Source: Helicoverpa zea
Lineage: Eukaryota > Arthropoda > Insecta > Lepidoptera > Noctuidae
Direction: 5' to 3'
DNA: 64,000 nucleotides
Assembly (NCBI RefSeq): GCF_022581195.2
Contig: NC_061459.1
Location: 10,168,001 to 10,232,000 of the forward strand
The position numbers and the translations under genes are program-made. Below the pieces are notes generated by a model. It was not told where the DNA came from, did not search any database, and saw only the letters and a list, made by a program, of their open reading frames with translations. Numbering within the stretch: position 1 is the first letter of the stretch; each line of letters begins with the position of its first letter. Below are positions 25,260 to 37,419 of this stretch, piece by piece.

Positions 25260-26760
25260 CAATAGTTGTAAGTTTTAACCGAATGATTCGAACTTAATAT
25301 TCTATAGTAGAAAAAGTTTCACCTGTATTTTATTCGAAGGACGATTTTCTTAAGAAAACAGCTGTTGTGGTCTTTCTACTGGTTGTCTGTTCGTTGTACC
25401 ACCTCCCCACTGCCATGTCCCAACTGACCTGTGATTCAACTGACCCCAAATTATGTTTGTGTCCACATAGGCCATTGGGGCTAAGGCAACGGGGGTTTGG
25501 CGGTTAAAACATCCTGTATGTGCATTTAAAACTATATCATTATACTGAAGATTTTTAAACTATCAAATATAGAATTCGTGCATTTTTAAATGATATCAAT
25601 CGATTCAAATAATAGTTATTACATGTAATTCAATCGAGCTTGAAACATCGGTAGTATGTAAGCTGTCCTACATTTAAAGTTCAAAAGTTTTTTTGTAAGT
25701 TGTATGTTTCCGCCTATAAGAACAAAATGTTGAATCATTCCTTTGTTGTCGTGTTTTACAATTTATTTCAGTTCATTTTGTAACTAACCGATTATTGGTT
25801 TGTATTTTATACCTAGTCATAGTTTTCTTTGCCTAAAAATGTTAGATTCTTGCCTAAATTATGAGGTCTATGAAAAGTACAGTTAGAGCAAGTTTTGTTA
25901 CCGCGGTAATTCTTAATGTTTTTGCAGTAACATTTGTTTAGACTCTTAAGACTGACGTGTTTCTCAATTCCAATAAACTTTTTAAAATTGCATTCCTGTC
26001 TTTTATTTTCGATACCTAAGTTGGAGGCCCAATCGACATCCCTACAATAGACCACTTTTGAATCTTATGCTGTTAAAAATAAGGTTGGAAATCCAATACG
26101 TGGAAGTTATTGTCTATGCAATGTTGTTTACTTAAAACTTGTAATTAGTAAATATTACAAGTGTTGAAGTATCCCTGCGACCCTGTAAACATATGATACG
26201 AGCAATAATAGTTTATACGTTAAGGTACACATTTCATAGCAATGCAATAGGGATTAGCAATTTTGTATTCTAACGAAATCTAAAATACACATTGTCCACA
26301 ATTGTTATTCATTAAGGTAGCACTACAGTGTTACTAGCATTTTATTTTTTAACTTATAATTAGGTTCAAACATAATTTTATAATAAGTGTAATAGATAGT
26401 TATGTTTATCACATAAGGACAAGCAAATAAGTTACACACTTTACATACATGAACAAACGATTTACATTTACATAAAAATATGAGATAACTATACTAGCAC
26501 ATAAACAACTGAGCAATGAGGTACAAACACAATCTGGGATGCTAGCAACAAAGAAATACAAAGGGACACACACGGAACATAAAGCCTAGAACAGACCGGG
26601 CGTTCTAATGTACGCATATACATATTTTGAATGTGTGTGTATACATATTTTGTGTGAGCTGGGACTCGCAACGCCTGCACAAACTTTATAAACGGACTGT
26701 AGACAAACTGAACTATGTTTAGTGGGAACGCCTAGTCTGTTCACAGCATAATAAGGTTAA
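25260..26760. other. Intergenic DNA between TTC17 and the mir-210 pair
   Basis: AT-rich, with no exon-like sequence recognised on either strand. It could contain the 3' end of the minus-strand primary microRNA transcript, but no boundary is visible. Confidence 0.45.
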
Positions 26761-26903
26761 GTCCTGCGTGAGCGAAGTAGCGCGATGCGAAGCGGTCCTA
26801 AGCTAATTCAAATATGTATGGCATACCGCGCCCCTTCAAAAGAATCAACTCTTTTTTATTTTCGCATCGCTTCGCATACCCATCAAAATCGCTCACATAG
26901 GAC
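26761..26903. mobile_element. MITE-like inverted-repeat element beside the mir-210 paralogue
   Basis: The left end GTCCTGCGTGAGCGA and the right end, read in reverse complement as GTCCTATGTGAGCGA, match at 13 of 15 bases, and inner arms GCGATGCGA / TCGCATCGC also pair. It ends about 78 bp from the mature arm of the mir-210-like hairpin. Confidence 0.65.
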
Positions 26904-26973
26904 GCACGATAATTACAATTGAGATGTTCCTACAATGTTCCTCGTCGCAGGCGCAGACCGTAGAATGTGAAGC

Positions 26974-27056
26974 TCCGACAACAACTATTAGAACACGCAC
27001 AAGAGTATATTCGTGTCACTAGTCCTGTGCAGTGCCCAATAGTTGTTTTGGGCTTC
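26974..27056 (-). ncRNA. mir-210-like microRNA precursor (diverged paralogue)
   Basis: Read on the minus strand, a stem-loop places the 5p arm at about 27045-27021 and the 3p arm at 27002-26981. The 3p arm starts TTGTGCGTGT, identical to miR-210 over ten bases including the seed, then diverges to TCTAATAGTTGT. The 5p arm (CAACTATTGGGCACTGCACA) has changed to match, so the stem stays paired. The flank TGAAGCCCAAA upstream of the 5p arm is shared with the canonical copy at 29722-29806, which shows a tandem duplication about 2.7 kb apart on the same strand. Expression is not shown by sequence alone. Confidence 0.85.
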
Positions 27057-27059
27057 AGG

Positions 27060-29715
27060 CTTTATTCTTTCTTCTTTGACCGAGTCGCTTGTGCTGGAAA
27101 TAATCTTAAAATAATCAATAAATAATTAATTGAATAAAATGTGCAATAACAGGTAGGTATAAATGTTACCAGAAGATTCTAAACAAGGCAATATTTTCGT
27201 TAAAAAATCATTTTTCGGTTTGTAATATCCGGACTTTATAGAAAAATTTTGTAGATATATAAAAATACAATCGTTATCATTAAAATATATTCCAGTGAAA
27301 TTAAAACGAAATATAACTTTCTGATATCCAAATAATTTTAAAACACGGCGTAGTCTCGTAGCACTACGGACTATGTAGCGTTAAAAGACATCAACGACAT
27401 AATTCTTGTAGTCAAACATTTTGTAACTATTTTTATTTGATTTGATATAAATTGTATGAAGGAATTACAATAGACTATATAGAATACTCTAATGAGAGAA
27501 AAATAACACAGTATAAAGCGGTACACATCGCTATGTATAAGTTAACGTTGATTAATTAACAAAAAAAAATATTTACATCGTGGCCAAGTATGTGATTTTA
27601 TTCTCAACTCTGAATATACTTACCATAAAAAATTTCGATGTCTCGATACATCTTAAAATATAATAACCGTGTGTGAAGATGCTCGTAAACGACTCATTTA
27701 CGAGTGGGTATATGCAGTATGCTCGTTGTTATATTATAAATAAACATTTCTTAACAATAAACGACGCTCTACAAAAAACATGAAAAGCACTGAGTGATGA
27801 TGAATGTGGTTCATTGTATGTTTACTACATAAATTGACGGACAGATGCCTCAAAAATGATTGACCACATAATAAAATAATAATTCTTAATCTAATTCCCC
27901 TTCTACGACTTCAACTGTTTGGTAAACTGATCGATTTGGTAAGTCTTTTAAAGCTTAAGGAAGTTTTTAGGTTATTTTCCAGCTTTCAACGACAATTATT
28001 CAATGGTGGCAGACTCTTGAATCTTTGAGTCGAAACGAGGTACGAAATAGTCAAGTGGTCTCATGTGCTGGTCATTAATTTACCTATTCAGAAGTTCATA
28101 GTAGCAAAGTCGTTTATGTACAATTTCAGTAGGCAGAAATTTGGACTTCTGAGGAATATTGAAATGAGGACATCAAAAAATACATGTTTAGCATTCGTGC
28201 TTGTTTACTGTGAACTAGACTTTTTCTTGAAGACCGATTCATTGACTAACTGCATGTTGTTATTAATTTTTATTGGCTCTTATAGATGTAACTGTCAGAA
28301 GTAAATGCCTCATAGATGTAAAATTCCATATTTTGTTTAAATTGTTTATAAAATGTTTCTTTTTTGAATTGGTAAATAATCAGCTGTGGGTGCGTCGAGA
28401 GGGGTGTGAGTCTTTTTTATTGACAAAACCGATTCCGTTTCCGTGGAGTCCTCTCATTCTAATCGACTACCTTTTCATCGTAATACCCTGAATTTTTTTT
28501 CACCCATGTTCAGCAACCATTTGGTCTGTAATTAGGTAATAATAAGTCATCGGTAACAATAAAAGTCCAGTTGTTTGGACTATTGTGGTTGCAAGAACTA
28601 TTAGGTATGTAGCTTTTACTCTCAGAGTAGTGGGAGAAACATTTCTGAAAAACTTTGGTTTGGCCTTTTAGTTGTATATGGAACACATTACACAACACAC
28701 ACACATCTATGGATGACCAGGAATGAATCATTTTAAGCCCTTGATTTCTTGCATGTGAGGTTTCATTCATGAAAAATGGAGGCATTATTTTTGTAATTTT
28801 CTGAAAATCTCATAAATTAAGACCAAAGTTTAAAAAGCAGACTCTATCTATCGGTTAGGGGTTAAATAATTAGAAACACGATATACGAATAATTATTAGT
28901 TACATGCGATGACTCAGGAGAGACGATTTACAAGCTGTAAAAAATGTGCGAACGAAATTAAATAACTAAAACCTAACATAAGATTCGATGAATGAATTGC
29001 TACTACATAACGGTGAGTTCAAAGAAAATTATTTAACAAGTAAGTAATACTAAAATAAACTTAAAAATAAATATGCTTCTTCAAAAATAATGAAATCAAC
29101 CTCTTGCGGTAATCTCCAAAAGTGATCAGTGTAAATAATATAGCCATACAAATATGCTTCTGAGTTAAGTGAATAGGTGAAGGTTCAAATCAGCTGACTC
29201 GTCTGAATGATAACACCAACTCATCTGTAAAATATTCACTCATTTCACTCGAAATCAAACATATAATATTGCATGCAAATGTCTAAAGCACAAAAAATAC
29301 AAAATCATAAATTCTAAACACAATTAACAAAAAAAATAATTTCGAACATTCAAAACACAAATGTAAAAAAAAAAACATAACGAGAAAAGCAAAGTCAAAA
29401 AGAATATCGTTGTAAGAGCATCTTCACACGCTGTTTTGAGGTCATTGACAGGACAAAGCACAATTAACATATTTTCTACAAGTACTTAACTGTTTAGATG
29501 TGTTCAATAATAATAATTACAAAACTGAAATGTCACTTTCAATGCTTAGTTCTAATAGGTACTCGAATCTAGACTGAAGTGGATTGGAAGTGCCAATCAA
29601 TTTCAAACTCTTGTCCCTAAGCAAGAGAGTTGTCATTCCTAAAACTGTTATATCCGAATTTACTCCTTGAGGATCAGCTTCATAAATCCTGATGCAGTTT
29701 TCTTGTACTTCGAAG
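27060..29715. other. Spacer between the two mir-210 hairpins
   Basis: AT-rich non-coding sequence; both hairpins could lie on one primary transcript crossing it on the minus strand. A short hairpin CTCGTAAA / TTTACGAG occurs at about 27683-27706. The open frames here have no recognisable product. Confidence 0.5.
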
Positions 29716-29721
29716 ACAATG

Positions 29722-29806
29722 AATAGCCCGCAATAGCCGCTGTCACACGCACAAGAGTATAGATTTAACTAATCTTGTGCAGTGGCCAGCAGCTGCTTTG
29801 GGCTTC
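29722..29806 (-). ncRNA. mir-210: mir-210 microRNA precursor
   Basis: On the minus strand the 3p arm at 29754-29734 reads TTGTGCGTGTGACAGCGG plus CTA, the conserved animal miR-210 mature sequence. The 5p arm at about 29794-29772 (AGCTGCTGGCCACTGCACAA) pairs with it with few mismatches, across a loop of roughly 17 bases. miR-210 is deeply conserved; in flies it is abundant in photoreceptors and has been linked to circadian behaviour. Minus-strand transcription is set by the mature arm. No promoter is visible next to the hairpin. Confidence 0.96.
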
Positions 29807-29814
29807 ATTTTACC

Positions 29815-31300
29815 AACAACTGAAGATCGATCCCACTCGTCTGTGGATTTCTTGAAAGATCGACGATAGAACCACGGCGAAGTTCAGAAAACTTAACATT
29901 AAAGTCATAAAAAAAAAAAAACAAAAAAATACAAGTTCAGTTACAGAACAAAAACTTAAAAGTCAAATAAAAAATACAAAGATTAAACTATTTCCTCCAC
30001 CAAAAAATAAATTCGATTTTATACGACAGTTCGGTCGGGCAGAGCGCAAAAAACTGAGGTGACTAAGGTATCGGGTGGCCGGCGAAGCCCCACGCGAGGA
30101 AACCATACTACCGGCTTAACTTAATGCACGCATATCGGAACATTCGATACTAATCCCATATTACTAGGGCCACATCGGCAATCCCAATTTATTCAGAAAA
30201 AATGTTTTGAAATGCAGTCACGTGAAAATAGGAATGAGTTAAAAAAGTTTTGTTAAAGTTTTTTTTTATTGACTATGTGGAAGTTAATTTTATTGTAATT
30301 CTCGATTTATTTATTCATTAGGAAGTGCAATATATTTTTGCTTTTTTACTTATGAAAATGTCTTTCGGCTGTCAGCTTTGTGTTGGTTTATTGGTACTTA
30401 CATTATTTTCTTTAATTGTTGACATAGAAAAAGTTTATGTTACAAAGAGATAATGATGATTAAAGCAAATTGTAAAAAATATCAAAATAATATAAGGTCG
30501 AAAATACTTTGTTGCGGTATGTAACTTGAATGTACAATTGAATTTACCATATAATTATTCACCCTAAAAATATTTAAACAACAAAACATAATCTATCCAA
30601 ACAAAAGACAAGAAATTAAACACAAAACAAACAAAAATACTTACTTGCTTTACCAATAAAAAAGAAAAAAAAAAACACAAATTCTCTCAAAATATAAACT
30701 TCAATTACTCAACACTTATTTTAATAAAAACTAAAAAAATAAGAAAAAAGTAGGAACAAACTATTTGTTTAGACATGTGTCGACAGGGTAGGTCGGGGCG
30801 CGAATGAACACAACGGTAGACTACCTTATGAGTAGGAGTTCGGGCCTATATTATGTGATGCCTCCACCCCTGGGCCGCTTGGCGCATGTCAAAGGCGGTC
30901 ACTTGTACGTAAGTAGTTAATGCGTAGGTAGGAAGACCTAGGTAAACTTCATTAGAATGGTACACGAAATACAAGTAGCTACAGCTTATAGGCTTTTTTT
31001 GAAATAGATACCTATTGAAATGACCTAAAATTAAATAACCTTTTCTTCAAGTTAAAATCTAAGAAACTGTATAGGTGCATTCAACATTTATTTGACATGT
31101 TTAAAAAAGTCCAGATGCTTATAATTATAACAATCTGGCCATTAAAAAAATTGGTCATGAATAGCGTTTATGTCAAGAAACAAACATCCGTGAGCCATGA
31201 CGATTTAGTTAACATTTTCGTAGTTACGTAAAAATAATTTTCAATTTAAGAAAACAGAGGAAGCTAGAGAAGTGTTTACTTATTTTAGTCCACAAAGGTA
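29815..31300. other. Intergenic DNA upstream of mir-210
   Basis: AT-rich with GC-richer patches at about 30040-30180 and 30780-30900. One perfect E-box CACGTG lies at 30219-30224. No gene is recognised. The minus strand here may be part of the primary mir-210 transcript. Confidence 0.4.
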
Positions 31301-31490
31301 GGTGTTGGCATTTTATAAACGCTTTCTATTTTTGTAAATTAAATTAAATGTTAAATACGGACTACCAGAACATGACGATAATCTTTTCGTTCCACACTTA
31401 ACGTAAACCTGAAACCAATCTCAAAGATTAGCAGGTACCGTCTATACTTTTTTCCGTAGTTTTTGATGAAGTTTTTCATTTTCAAATTGA

Positions 31491-31727
31491 ATGAATTACA
31501 CAAAATTTGAAAACCGTTTTCGAGTTTTGACATCCATTGCATTATTTCTTTTGGTTGGAAATTATATAGCGCATATCGTTGGCGCTTTTAATTTGGACCA
31601 CAAGATTAGGCAAGGTCTTCACAAAGCCCGTACGCGTTGTTCGTACATTGCACTTTTCACCGCATATTTAGGAATACTTTCCGTTATTATTTTATTTCAA
31701 TTGCTGTGTAGAAAAAGTATGCTGTAG
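31491..31727 (+). CDS. Possible small membrane protein, 78 residues, two hydrophobic segments
   Basis: A one-exon frame from ATG 31491 to TAG 31727. Two hydrophobic stretches, about residues 13-32 (LTSIALFLLVGNYIAHIVGA) and 51-70 (SYIALFTAYLGILSVIILFQ), are joined by a basic loop (DHKIRQGLHKARTRC), a two-pass membrane layout. A perfect AATAAA follows 14 bp after the stop (31741-31746), and TATAAAC lies about 175 bp before the ATG at about 31314-31320. Compact composition with signals at both ends supports a real gene over a chance frame. I do not recognise the family, and the frame could instead be the last exon of a longer gene or an old insertion. Confidence 0.45.
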   Translation: MNYTKFENRFRVLTSIALFLLVGNYIAHIVGAFNLDHKIRQGLHKARTRCSYIALFTAYLGILSVIILFQLLCRKSML

Positions 31728-31740
31728 GTTAAAATTACTT

Positions 31741-31746
31741 AATAAA
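31741..31746 (+). terminator. Poly(A) signal after the small membrane-protein frame
   Basis: AATAAA in the plus orientation 14 bases after the TAG of the frame at 31491-31727. Confidence 0.4.
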
Positions 31747-31759
31747 GCTTGAATCGTAA

Positions 31760-33525
31760 AGCATTAGTGATTTGTTAAATATCCATTGTTTTTTAGCTAT
31801 GGATTTTACTGTATCAAATGAAAATAAATAAGTGAAAGAAATATTTAGATTTAATACTTATTAGAAACCATAACAATATTTCCCTGTATAAAATTTACAG
31901 TAAAGAAAGAATAGTTTTCCCAACAAATCCTCCTCAGTCTAATACCTAAAGGTAAAAAAAATACATAGAAATGTGTCATTATTCACATTATCTCGTAAGT
32001 AGTGACAGGTAGGCTGGTCCGAGGCTAGTCGGAAGCCCTACGAACGAGGTCGGCGCCTCCCTCATTACAGGATTATGAAGTAACCGCCACAAAGATTTAA
32101 ACCTGGAGGCCTATTGCAGACTGTTAAGTCAACCATGATACTGTATTTGTTAAATAATGGATATAGTGTAGGGAAGGTGCACTGGTTGCTATCTCTTTTA
32201 TTCCTTAAATATTATAGATAAAATTAAAAGCGTTAAAATTATCAAAATCACTATACCTAATGAGCGTTTATACAAGGTTACTTGTAAGTAGAGCCCATCC
32301 TTTCATGCGCTGATAGTATAGGTCAATACGGACAAATTTGAACATAGGATAGGTACACTGGGCAAAAGTTAACCTTTTTCAAGATAATCGAACTTCAAGA
32401 TAAGAATGTGCATTTTTGTACTATCACCTTATGAAAGGATGCGCACTACTTGCAAGTAACCCTGTATACCTACATAGTTTTGGAGATCATGTATAAAAAA
32501 AGAGTGCTTGTATTATGAGAAGTCGGTTGGACGCAGTCAAATATTAGGTATTCATGTTTCAACTACTATTATAAATATACTGTCAGAAATACAAAAGCAT
32601 TCCCTCAAAGAATATAACCTATTTTTTTAAAACAGACATCGGAATTCTCCACGATATTTTTGAGGATTGTGAATCAATTAGATTATTGTTTCATTTATGT
32701 AGACTGAAGTTTAAATAGGTATTTAAATTAAGGCATATTTAAATGCTTATTTCAATGTGATCATGTTTCGTTGTGTGTTTCACCCTTTTGTAAACGTACC
32801 GTATTTTTTCCTCTGTAATCTAAAATTTTGAGTTGTGACCTATCTTTTCTAATTTATGGAGAAAAAATCGCATACTTTTATATTGTGAATTCCTAGAAGC
32901 CATACATGTTGTAAGGGTGGTCTGTTTTCCTTGGTTTGCGCCCTAAGCTGTTAATACTGGCTTAAACTGCTAGGTGGCGCTGACGGTACCATTTCGTCAT
33001 GACTTTCATTACAAATCCATTTTTTCCGGGTGAAAATTCACAACAAAATTATATAATATTTTTTTTAATCATAAATATCTTTGTGACAGTAAATAATAAT
33101 TATGTTTTACCTACTTTAGTTTTTGTAAAAAAGTAAAATGTTTTGAATCAGCACTTAATACATGAGTAAATTGCTTTCTTTTAATGCAGCCAATTAAGTA
33201 GAGAAGTCAAATTTAAAGAAATAATGCCATTATTATTTTAGTACCTTTTATCTAAAAAAACCGCATCCAAAATCGGTTTATCTGTTTAAGAGTGACAATA
33301 CAAACACACGTAGCGGTCAAACTTAACACCCCTCATGCTTCTGGGGTTAAAAACGACCACAAGCAATGAACCATTCTATCGCTAACACAAAAGGACAGCA
33401 TTAGCCGGGGCTGAAGCCCTGTAGGAAGTAGCTTCCTGTCACTTGATACCCGCGGTCAGGTGGAATGATGGCGTTGGCTATCTAGTGTTATGTTGCAAGT
33501 TGGTCTTTTTTTTAAACAGTCATTT
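31760..33525. other. Intergenic DNA with no gene recognised
   Basis: Mostly AT-rich. A GC-richer patch at about 32000-32110 looks like an old dispersed element without a readable family. One CTCF-like motif at 32972 is listed separately. Confidence 0.5.
32972..32981 (+). promoter_or_regulatory. CTCF-like motif
   Basis: AGGTGGCGCT, a match to the insect CTCF core, in the context GCTAGGTGGCGCTGAC. The copy at 44605-44614 has the same GCTAGGTGGCGCT context; together they bracket the CRE-rich interval. Confidence 0.35.
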
Positions 33526-33529
33526 GTTT

Positions 33530-33971
33530 TTTAGGGTTCCGCGTTTAAAAGGGTGAAACAGGACTTCATTACATATTCTATATCCTATCTACATACATGA
33601 TACAATATCCTATCTGTGACGTAGTAGTATGGTAGACCTAACAATTTTTCTTATTCAAAAGGGGAATAATTTGTAATATTATTTTATTTATCGAGATAAA
33701 TAAATAAATGTAAAAATATAGTCCATCCAGACATAGATAGATTATTGAAATATGTAGTAAGACTTCGCTGTCAGTCTGCTGGTCTATCACCACACTGTAT
33801 TATTGAACCATGGTAATTAGATAGTTAACATTTTCACAGATGATAATTATAATGGTATATTGTTGAAAATCGGTTTTAGGGGTCACATATACTTAACAAA
33901 TGTAATTTTTGATAGTTTTTCAGATACGGAACCATTCGTGCGCGGGTTAGACTCGCACTTGGGCGTTTTTT
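33530..33971 (-). repeat. GGTTCCGTA-type dispersed repeat, diverged reverse copy
   Basis: Begins TTAGGGTTCCGCGTTTAAAA and ends TACGGAACCATTCGTGCGCG followed by GACTCGCACTTGGGC, the mirror of the copy at 47085-47647, which starts GGCCAAGTGCGAGTCGGACT and ends TACGGAACCCTAAAA. The interior is diverged. Confidence 0.7.
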
Positions 33972-33979
33972 ATTTCATT

Positions 33980-35530
33980 TAACAGTTCGTGTATTCAGTT
34001 TAATAAGGAAGGAAGAGGAATAGAACTATGGAGTAGATTAATTTGTCTCGTGGTCTTCATTAAAGGGTCTGTTAACTAAAGGAATACGTATTTTAATTAC
34101 GTATTGATACACCATACATTAAGATTGAAGGAATATAGTGCCTTAACATCTTAGTTATCAGAAACAAGTTCACTAATAAAACTTCCTGATATAAATCCTG
34201 TTAGTTTACTCAAAAGTAAGTAATGTCTAAGTAATTATTAATCCAATAATAATTACTGATTGATAAAATAATTTAACAAAGAACCCTCATACACCAGCTG
34301 TGAATAAACATAGTGTACACTAATGACATAATAATTGACTGAATGATAATCTAAAAATACTGAAATATTGGCCTCGTAATAGAAACATTCGATTTATAAA
34401 TAGATTACTAATAAAAATCATCAATACTGTTCTTTGACCTGGGTTGTTCAATATCAAGAAAAATTTAGTATACAGCCCGCACCAAATAACTTGGCATTTC
34501 GGAAGTTAGTAATTTGCTGCCTCATATAGTGTTCATAAGTTTTTTGAAGTCAATTGTAACCAACTTCGGACAAACAAAGCTTCTTGACAAAATCTATAAG
34601 AACAAGTACATACGGCGTCAAATAACTTAAGAAATGCACAACTATTTCACGCGAACTGTACTTATATCATGTTATAGTGAACTTCCTTATTGGCGGACTC
34701 TTGTCTGTCAGTTCAAGTTGATTTTCTAAGCACAAGTGCTTGGTTTGATGATTTTTGATCAACGGAGGACTTTTTTACTAACGCAATCGATTCTTTTCTG
34801 ACGTATAAGTCCTGTTTGTTTAATAAGCTACCTAAGTAGAAGTGAAAAACTTTTTGGTTTATTGAAAGACAACATTTTAATGTTTAAATTATCACAGTTC
34901 ATCAAGCAAACATCAAAACGCAATCTTTAATATTAATATTCCAATCATTTAAATCATAATCACAAACGACACTAATATCAGGCAAAACTAAACTCTATGT
35001 CCATTGAAACGCGGTCGAAATTCGTAAAGCATTACATTGGTAGTGTGGTGTACACGTTTAGCCACCTGCCGCCACCCCGCTATAAATAAATCGACCTTCA
35101 GCTTAAAAATAGACGCCGATCCCTCCCGACCGAGGTCGGGAAATTGGGTCACTGGAACACCTATCTCCTTCGCACAGTCGCCATGCTGTACGAGTAACAA
35201 GGACGAAGATAGGATCTGCAGCGCTGGTGACGTAGCGAAGCTCGTTCATTGAATTTTACAGGCTAAGACGTTCGGCCCTGGTGCATCGCGTTTAGTTATT
35301 CTTAATTTTTAGCGGGATTATGCGATGTAATAAGATCTTATTTGCGAAATGGAAATAGGAAGCACATTTACTTTAATGATATTTTGTATTTTATTTACGC
35401 GGTTTTTTATAAAAATTACGAGGTTTTTCACAAGTTTTAATTTATATATTTGAATTTTAGTTATTTGCAATGCAATTTAAGGTGCAACTAAAATATTTCC
35501 GGCCGAAAATTCAGCATATTCGCTTCTAGA
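33980..35530. other. Intergenic DNA, one GC-richer patch at 34988-35252
   Basis: The patch 34988-35252 stays open for about 70 codons on both strands and has near-balanced composition, unlike its flanks. Neither translation is recognised and no splice sites clearly bound it. It may be an exon of a non-coding transcript, a fossil element or a conserved control sequence. Confidence 0.35.
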
Positions 35531-35538
35531 AGCAGTGG

Positions 35539-35640
35539 TGACGTCAAACGCGGGTGTGGCATAGACCTATGACGTCACGAGGAAGCTCTGACGTCAAAGC
35601 GAGCCCCCTCGCCCCGCACCCCGCTGACACAGCCCCCCCC
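35539..35640. promoter_or_regulatory. Triple CRE/ATF cluster in a GC-rich patch
   Basis: Three perfect TGACGTCA palindromes lie at 35539-35546, 35570-35577 and 35589-35596, within 58 bp, followed by a C-rich stretch (about 35600-35645). This density is what CREB/ATF-bound promoters or enhancers show. No start site is defined. It lies about 5.7 kb upstream of mir-210 in that gene's orientation. Confidence 0.5.
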
Positions 35641-35699
35641 GCACATTGCTGGTACAGCTTTATGGATATTGTTTCTATGTGGTCTCTGCAGCTTGCCTG

Positions 35700-37160
35700 C
35701 AGTTCATACAACCAGGAAATAATTATTTTATTTATTTTCATTAATAAAATAATAATGAAAAAATCAAACTTTTTAACAACTTGGAAAATAGTATCATTTT
35801 TGGTTACCAAAAATGATAACAATCAACATATACGAATACTTAACTTAGTACATCATAACATCATTTTACAAGCAATATCAATGATAGTCAAAAAGGCACC
35901 AAGAACCTTTTTCATTCTACTTTAAGATTTTAAACTACTTGAAAGAATTTTTTTAGTAATCAATATTCTCCATATGATTATGAAAATAATGTCGTACCAT
36001 TGTTTTCTGAGAAGTTTAATAACTCAAACTTTATTATTTTATACACGGACTTGTAAGAGCCATTTTCCTTGCAGTCTTCAAAAAACTCATCCAAAGTCAC
36101 CTCTAGCAATCGATTTGTATAAAATATTGTAAGTATTAGAGAGAACATCACCACAAAATGTATTTTATTAAAGCTGTTTAGCCGAACAGTAGTATTGTGC
36201 TTAATTCGCTGATTATCCTTCCGTAGCCACTATGTCACCTACATACCTCATATTTTTTTATTAATCATCCCTAACGTTACTAAATGTGATTTAAAGCGAC
36301 TGGAAAATACCTACTTTCACAGTGATCAGTTCTCACTCTACATTTTATGTACCTAATCTTACTGAATTACGAAACTGACCACAGTAATGCATAAAAATAC
36401 ATACATATAATCCAGTCGGCAAAACATAATCTTTTTAAAAATCCTGTAAAGATAATTTAAAAATCCTGTAAAGATAATTTAAAAATCCTGTAAAGATAAT
36501 TTAAAAATCCTGTAAAGATAATTTTAAAATCCTGTAAAGATAATTTTAAAATCCTGTAAAGATAATTTTAAAAGACTTCAAGTTCCGATTTAAATACGCC
36601 ATTTGCTCATTGATAAGAAAATTTATACCACAGCTTCTGTTTTTGCAAGAGATAAACACTATTCAATATAGTTACTGTTAGTATATACATATAACATACT
36701 AACACGTGATCAATTCATGAACCGAAACCTATGGCGAACCGAAACCTTTGGTCAAACAAAAGAAAATGCAACTGTTTTCAAGGGAAACGTCTTTAAAATC
36801 ATTGCATTACCATTAATTTCAACAAAGAAAACTTTACACCATTTCCGATATCACCTGTATTTACATAAGATTTACATAAGTTAAATGTCATAGGTCATCA
36901 GCCCATCCATTATGAATATCGCATATCACATCTTTCTCACGCAATTTATTACGAAACTTGGTAATCGCCAATTCGGTACGTAATCAAGAATTACGTGAAA
37001 AGTAAAGGTCAAATTCATGCCTGCTTTTGAACCAAATTTTTAGGTCGAAGAAGAAGTGCTTATCTATTGTTCTGCACAATCTACCACCACTTCTTTTTCT
37101 TCTTGCTCTATCGAATGTAATCGCATTTTATTTTGCAAATATGTACATGTATACCAACAT
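35700..37160. other. Intergenic DNA around the 22-bp tandem repeat
   Basis: AT-rich; no gene. Contains a perfect E-box CACGTG at 36703-36708 and the minisatellite at 36436-36572. Confidence 0.5.
36436..36572. repeat. 22-bp tandem repeat, six units
   Basis: The core CCTGTAAAGATAATTT recurs at 36443, 36465, 36487, 36509, 36531 and 36553, a constant period of 22. The first units have TTTAAAAAT and the later ones TTTTAAAAT at the join, so the array splits into two sub-types. Confidence 0.95.
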
Positions 37161-37166
37161 TAACCG

Positions 37167-37240
37167 TCATACTAATATTCTCACTCCCTTTTCCTTCATG
37201 TCCTTTTTCAGGGCACCTATCCAATCTATAACTAGCCTTT
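37167..37240 (-). pseudogene. Fossil RTE-type LINE fragment (C-terminal tail)
   Basis: The minus strand reads DWIGALKKDMKEKGVRILV then a stop, resembling the WIDxxKxDMKEKGV tail at the end of RTE-type LINE reverse transcriptases in moths. Only this end is readable, so it is a dead 5'-truncated or decayed copy. Confidence 0.45.
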
Positions 37241-37419
37241 TCCATATAGAACTTTAAAAACCTCAATATTTTAAAGATTCTGTATTCTCTATACTATTGT
37301 AGATTGTATATTGGCATTACACTTATAAGTTTATCGATAGTAACTGCAATGTTTGTTGAAAGGGCAAGGGTCATTGCTGAACTGTAGAGTCAAAAGAATA
37401 TATAATCGTAAAAATATAA

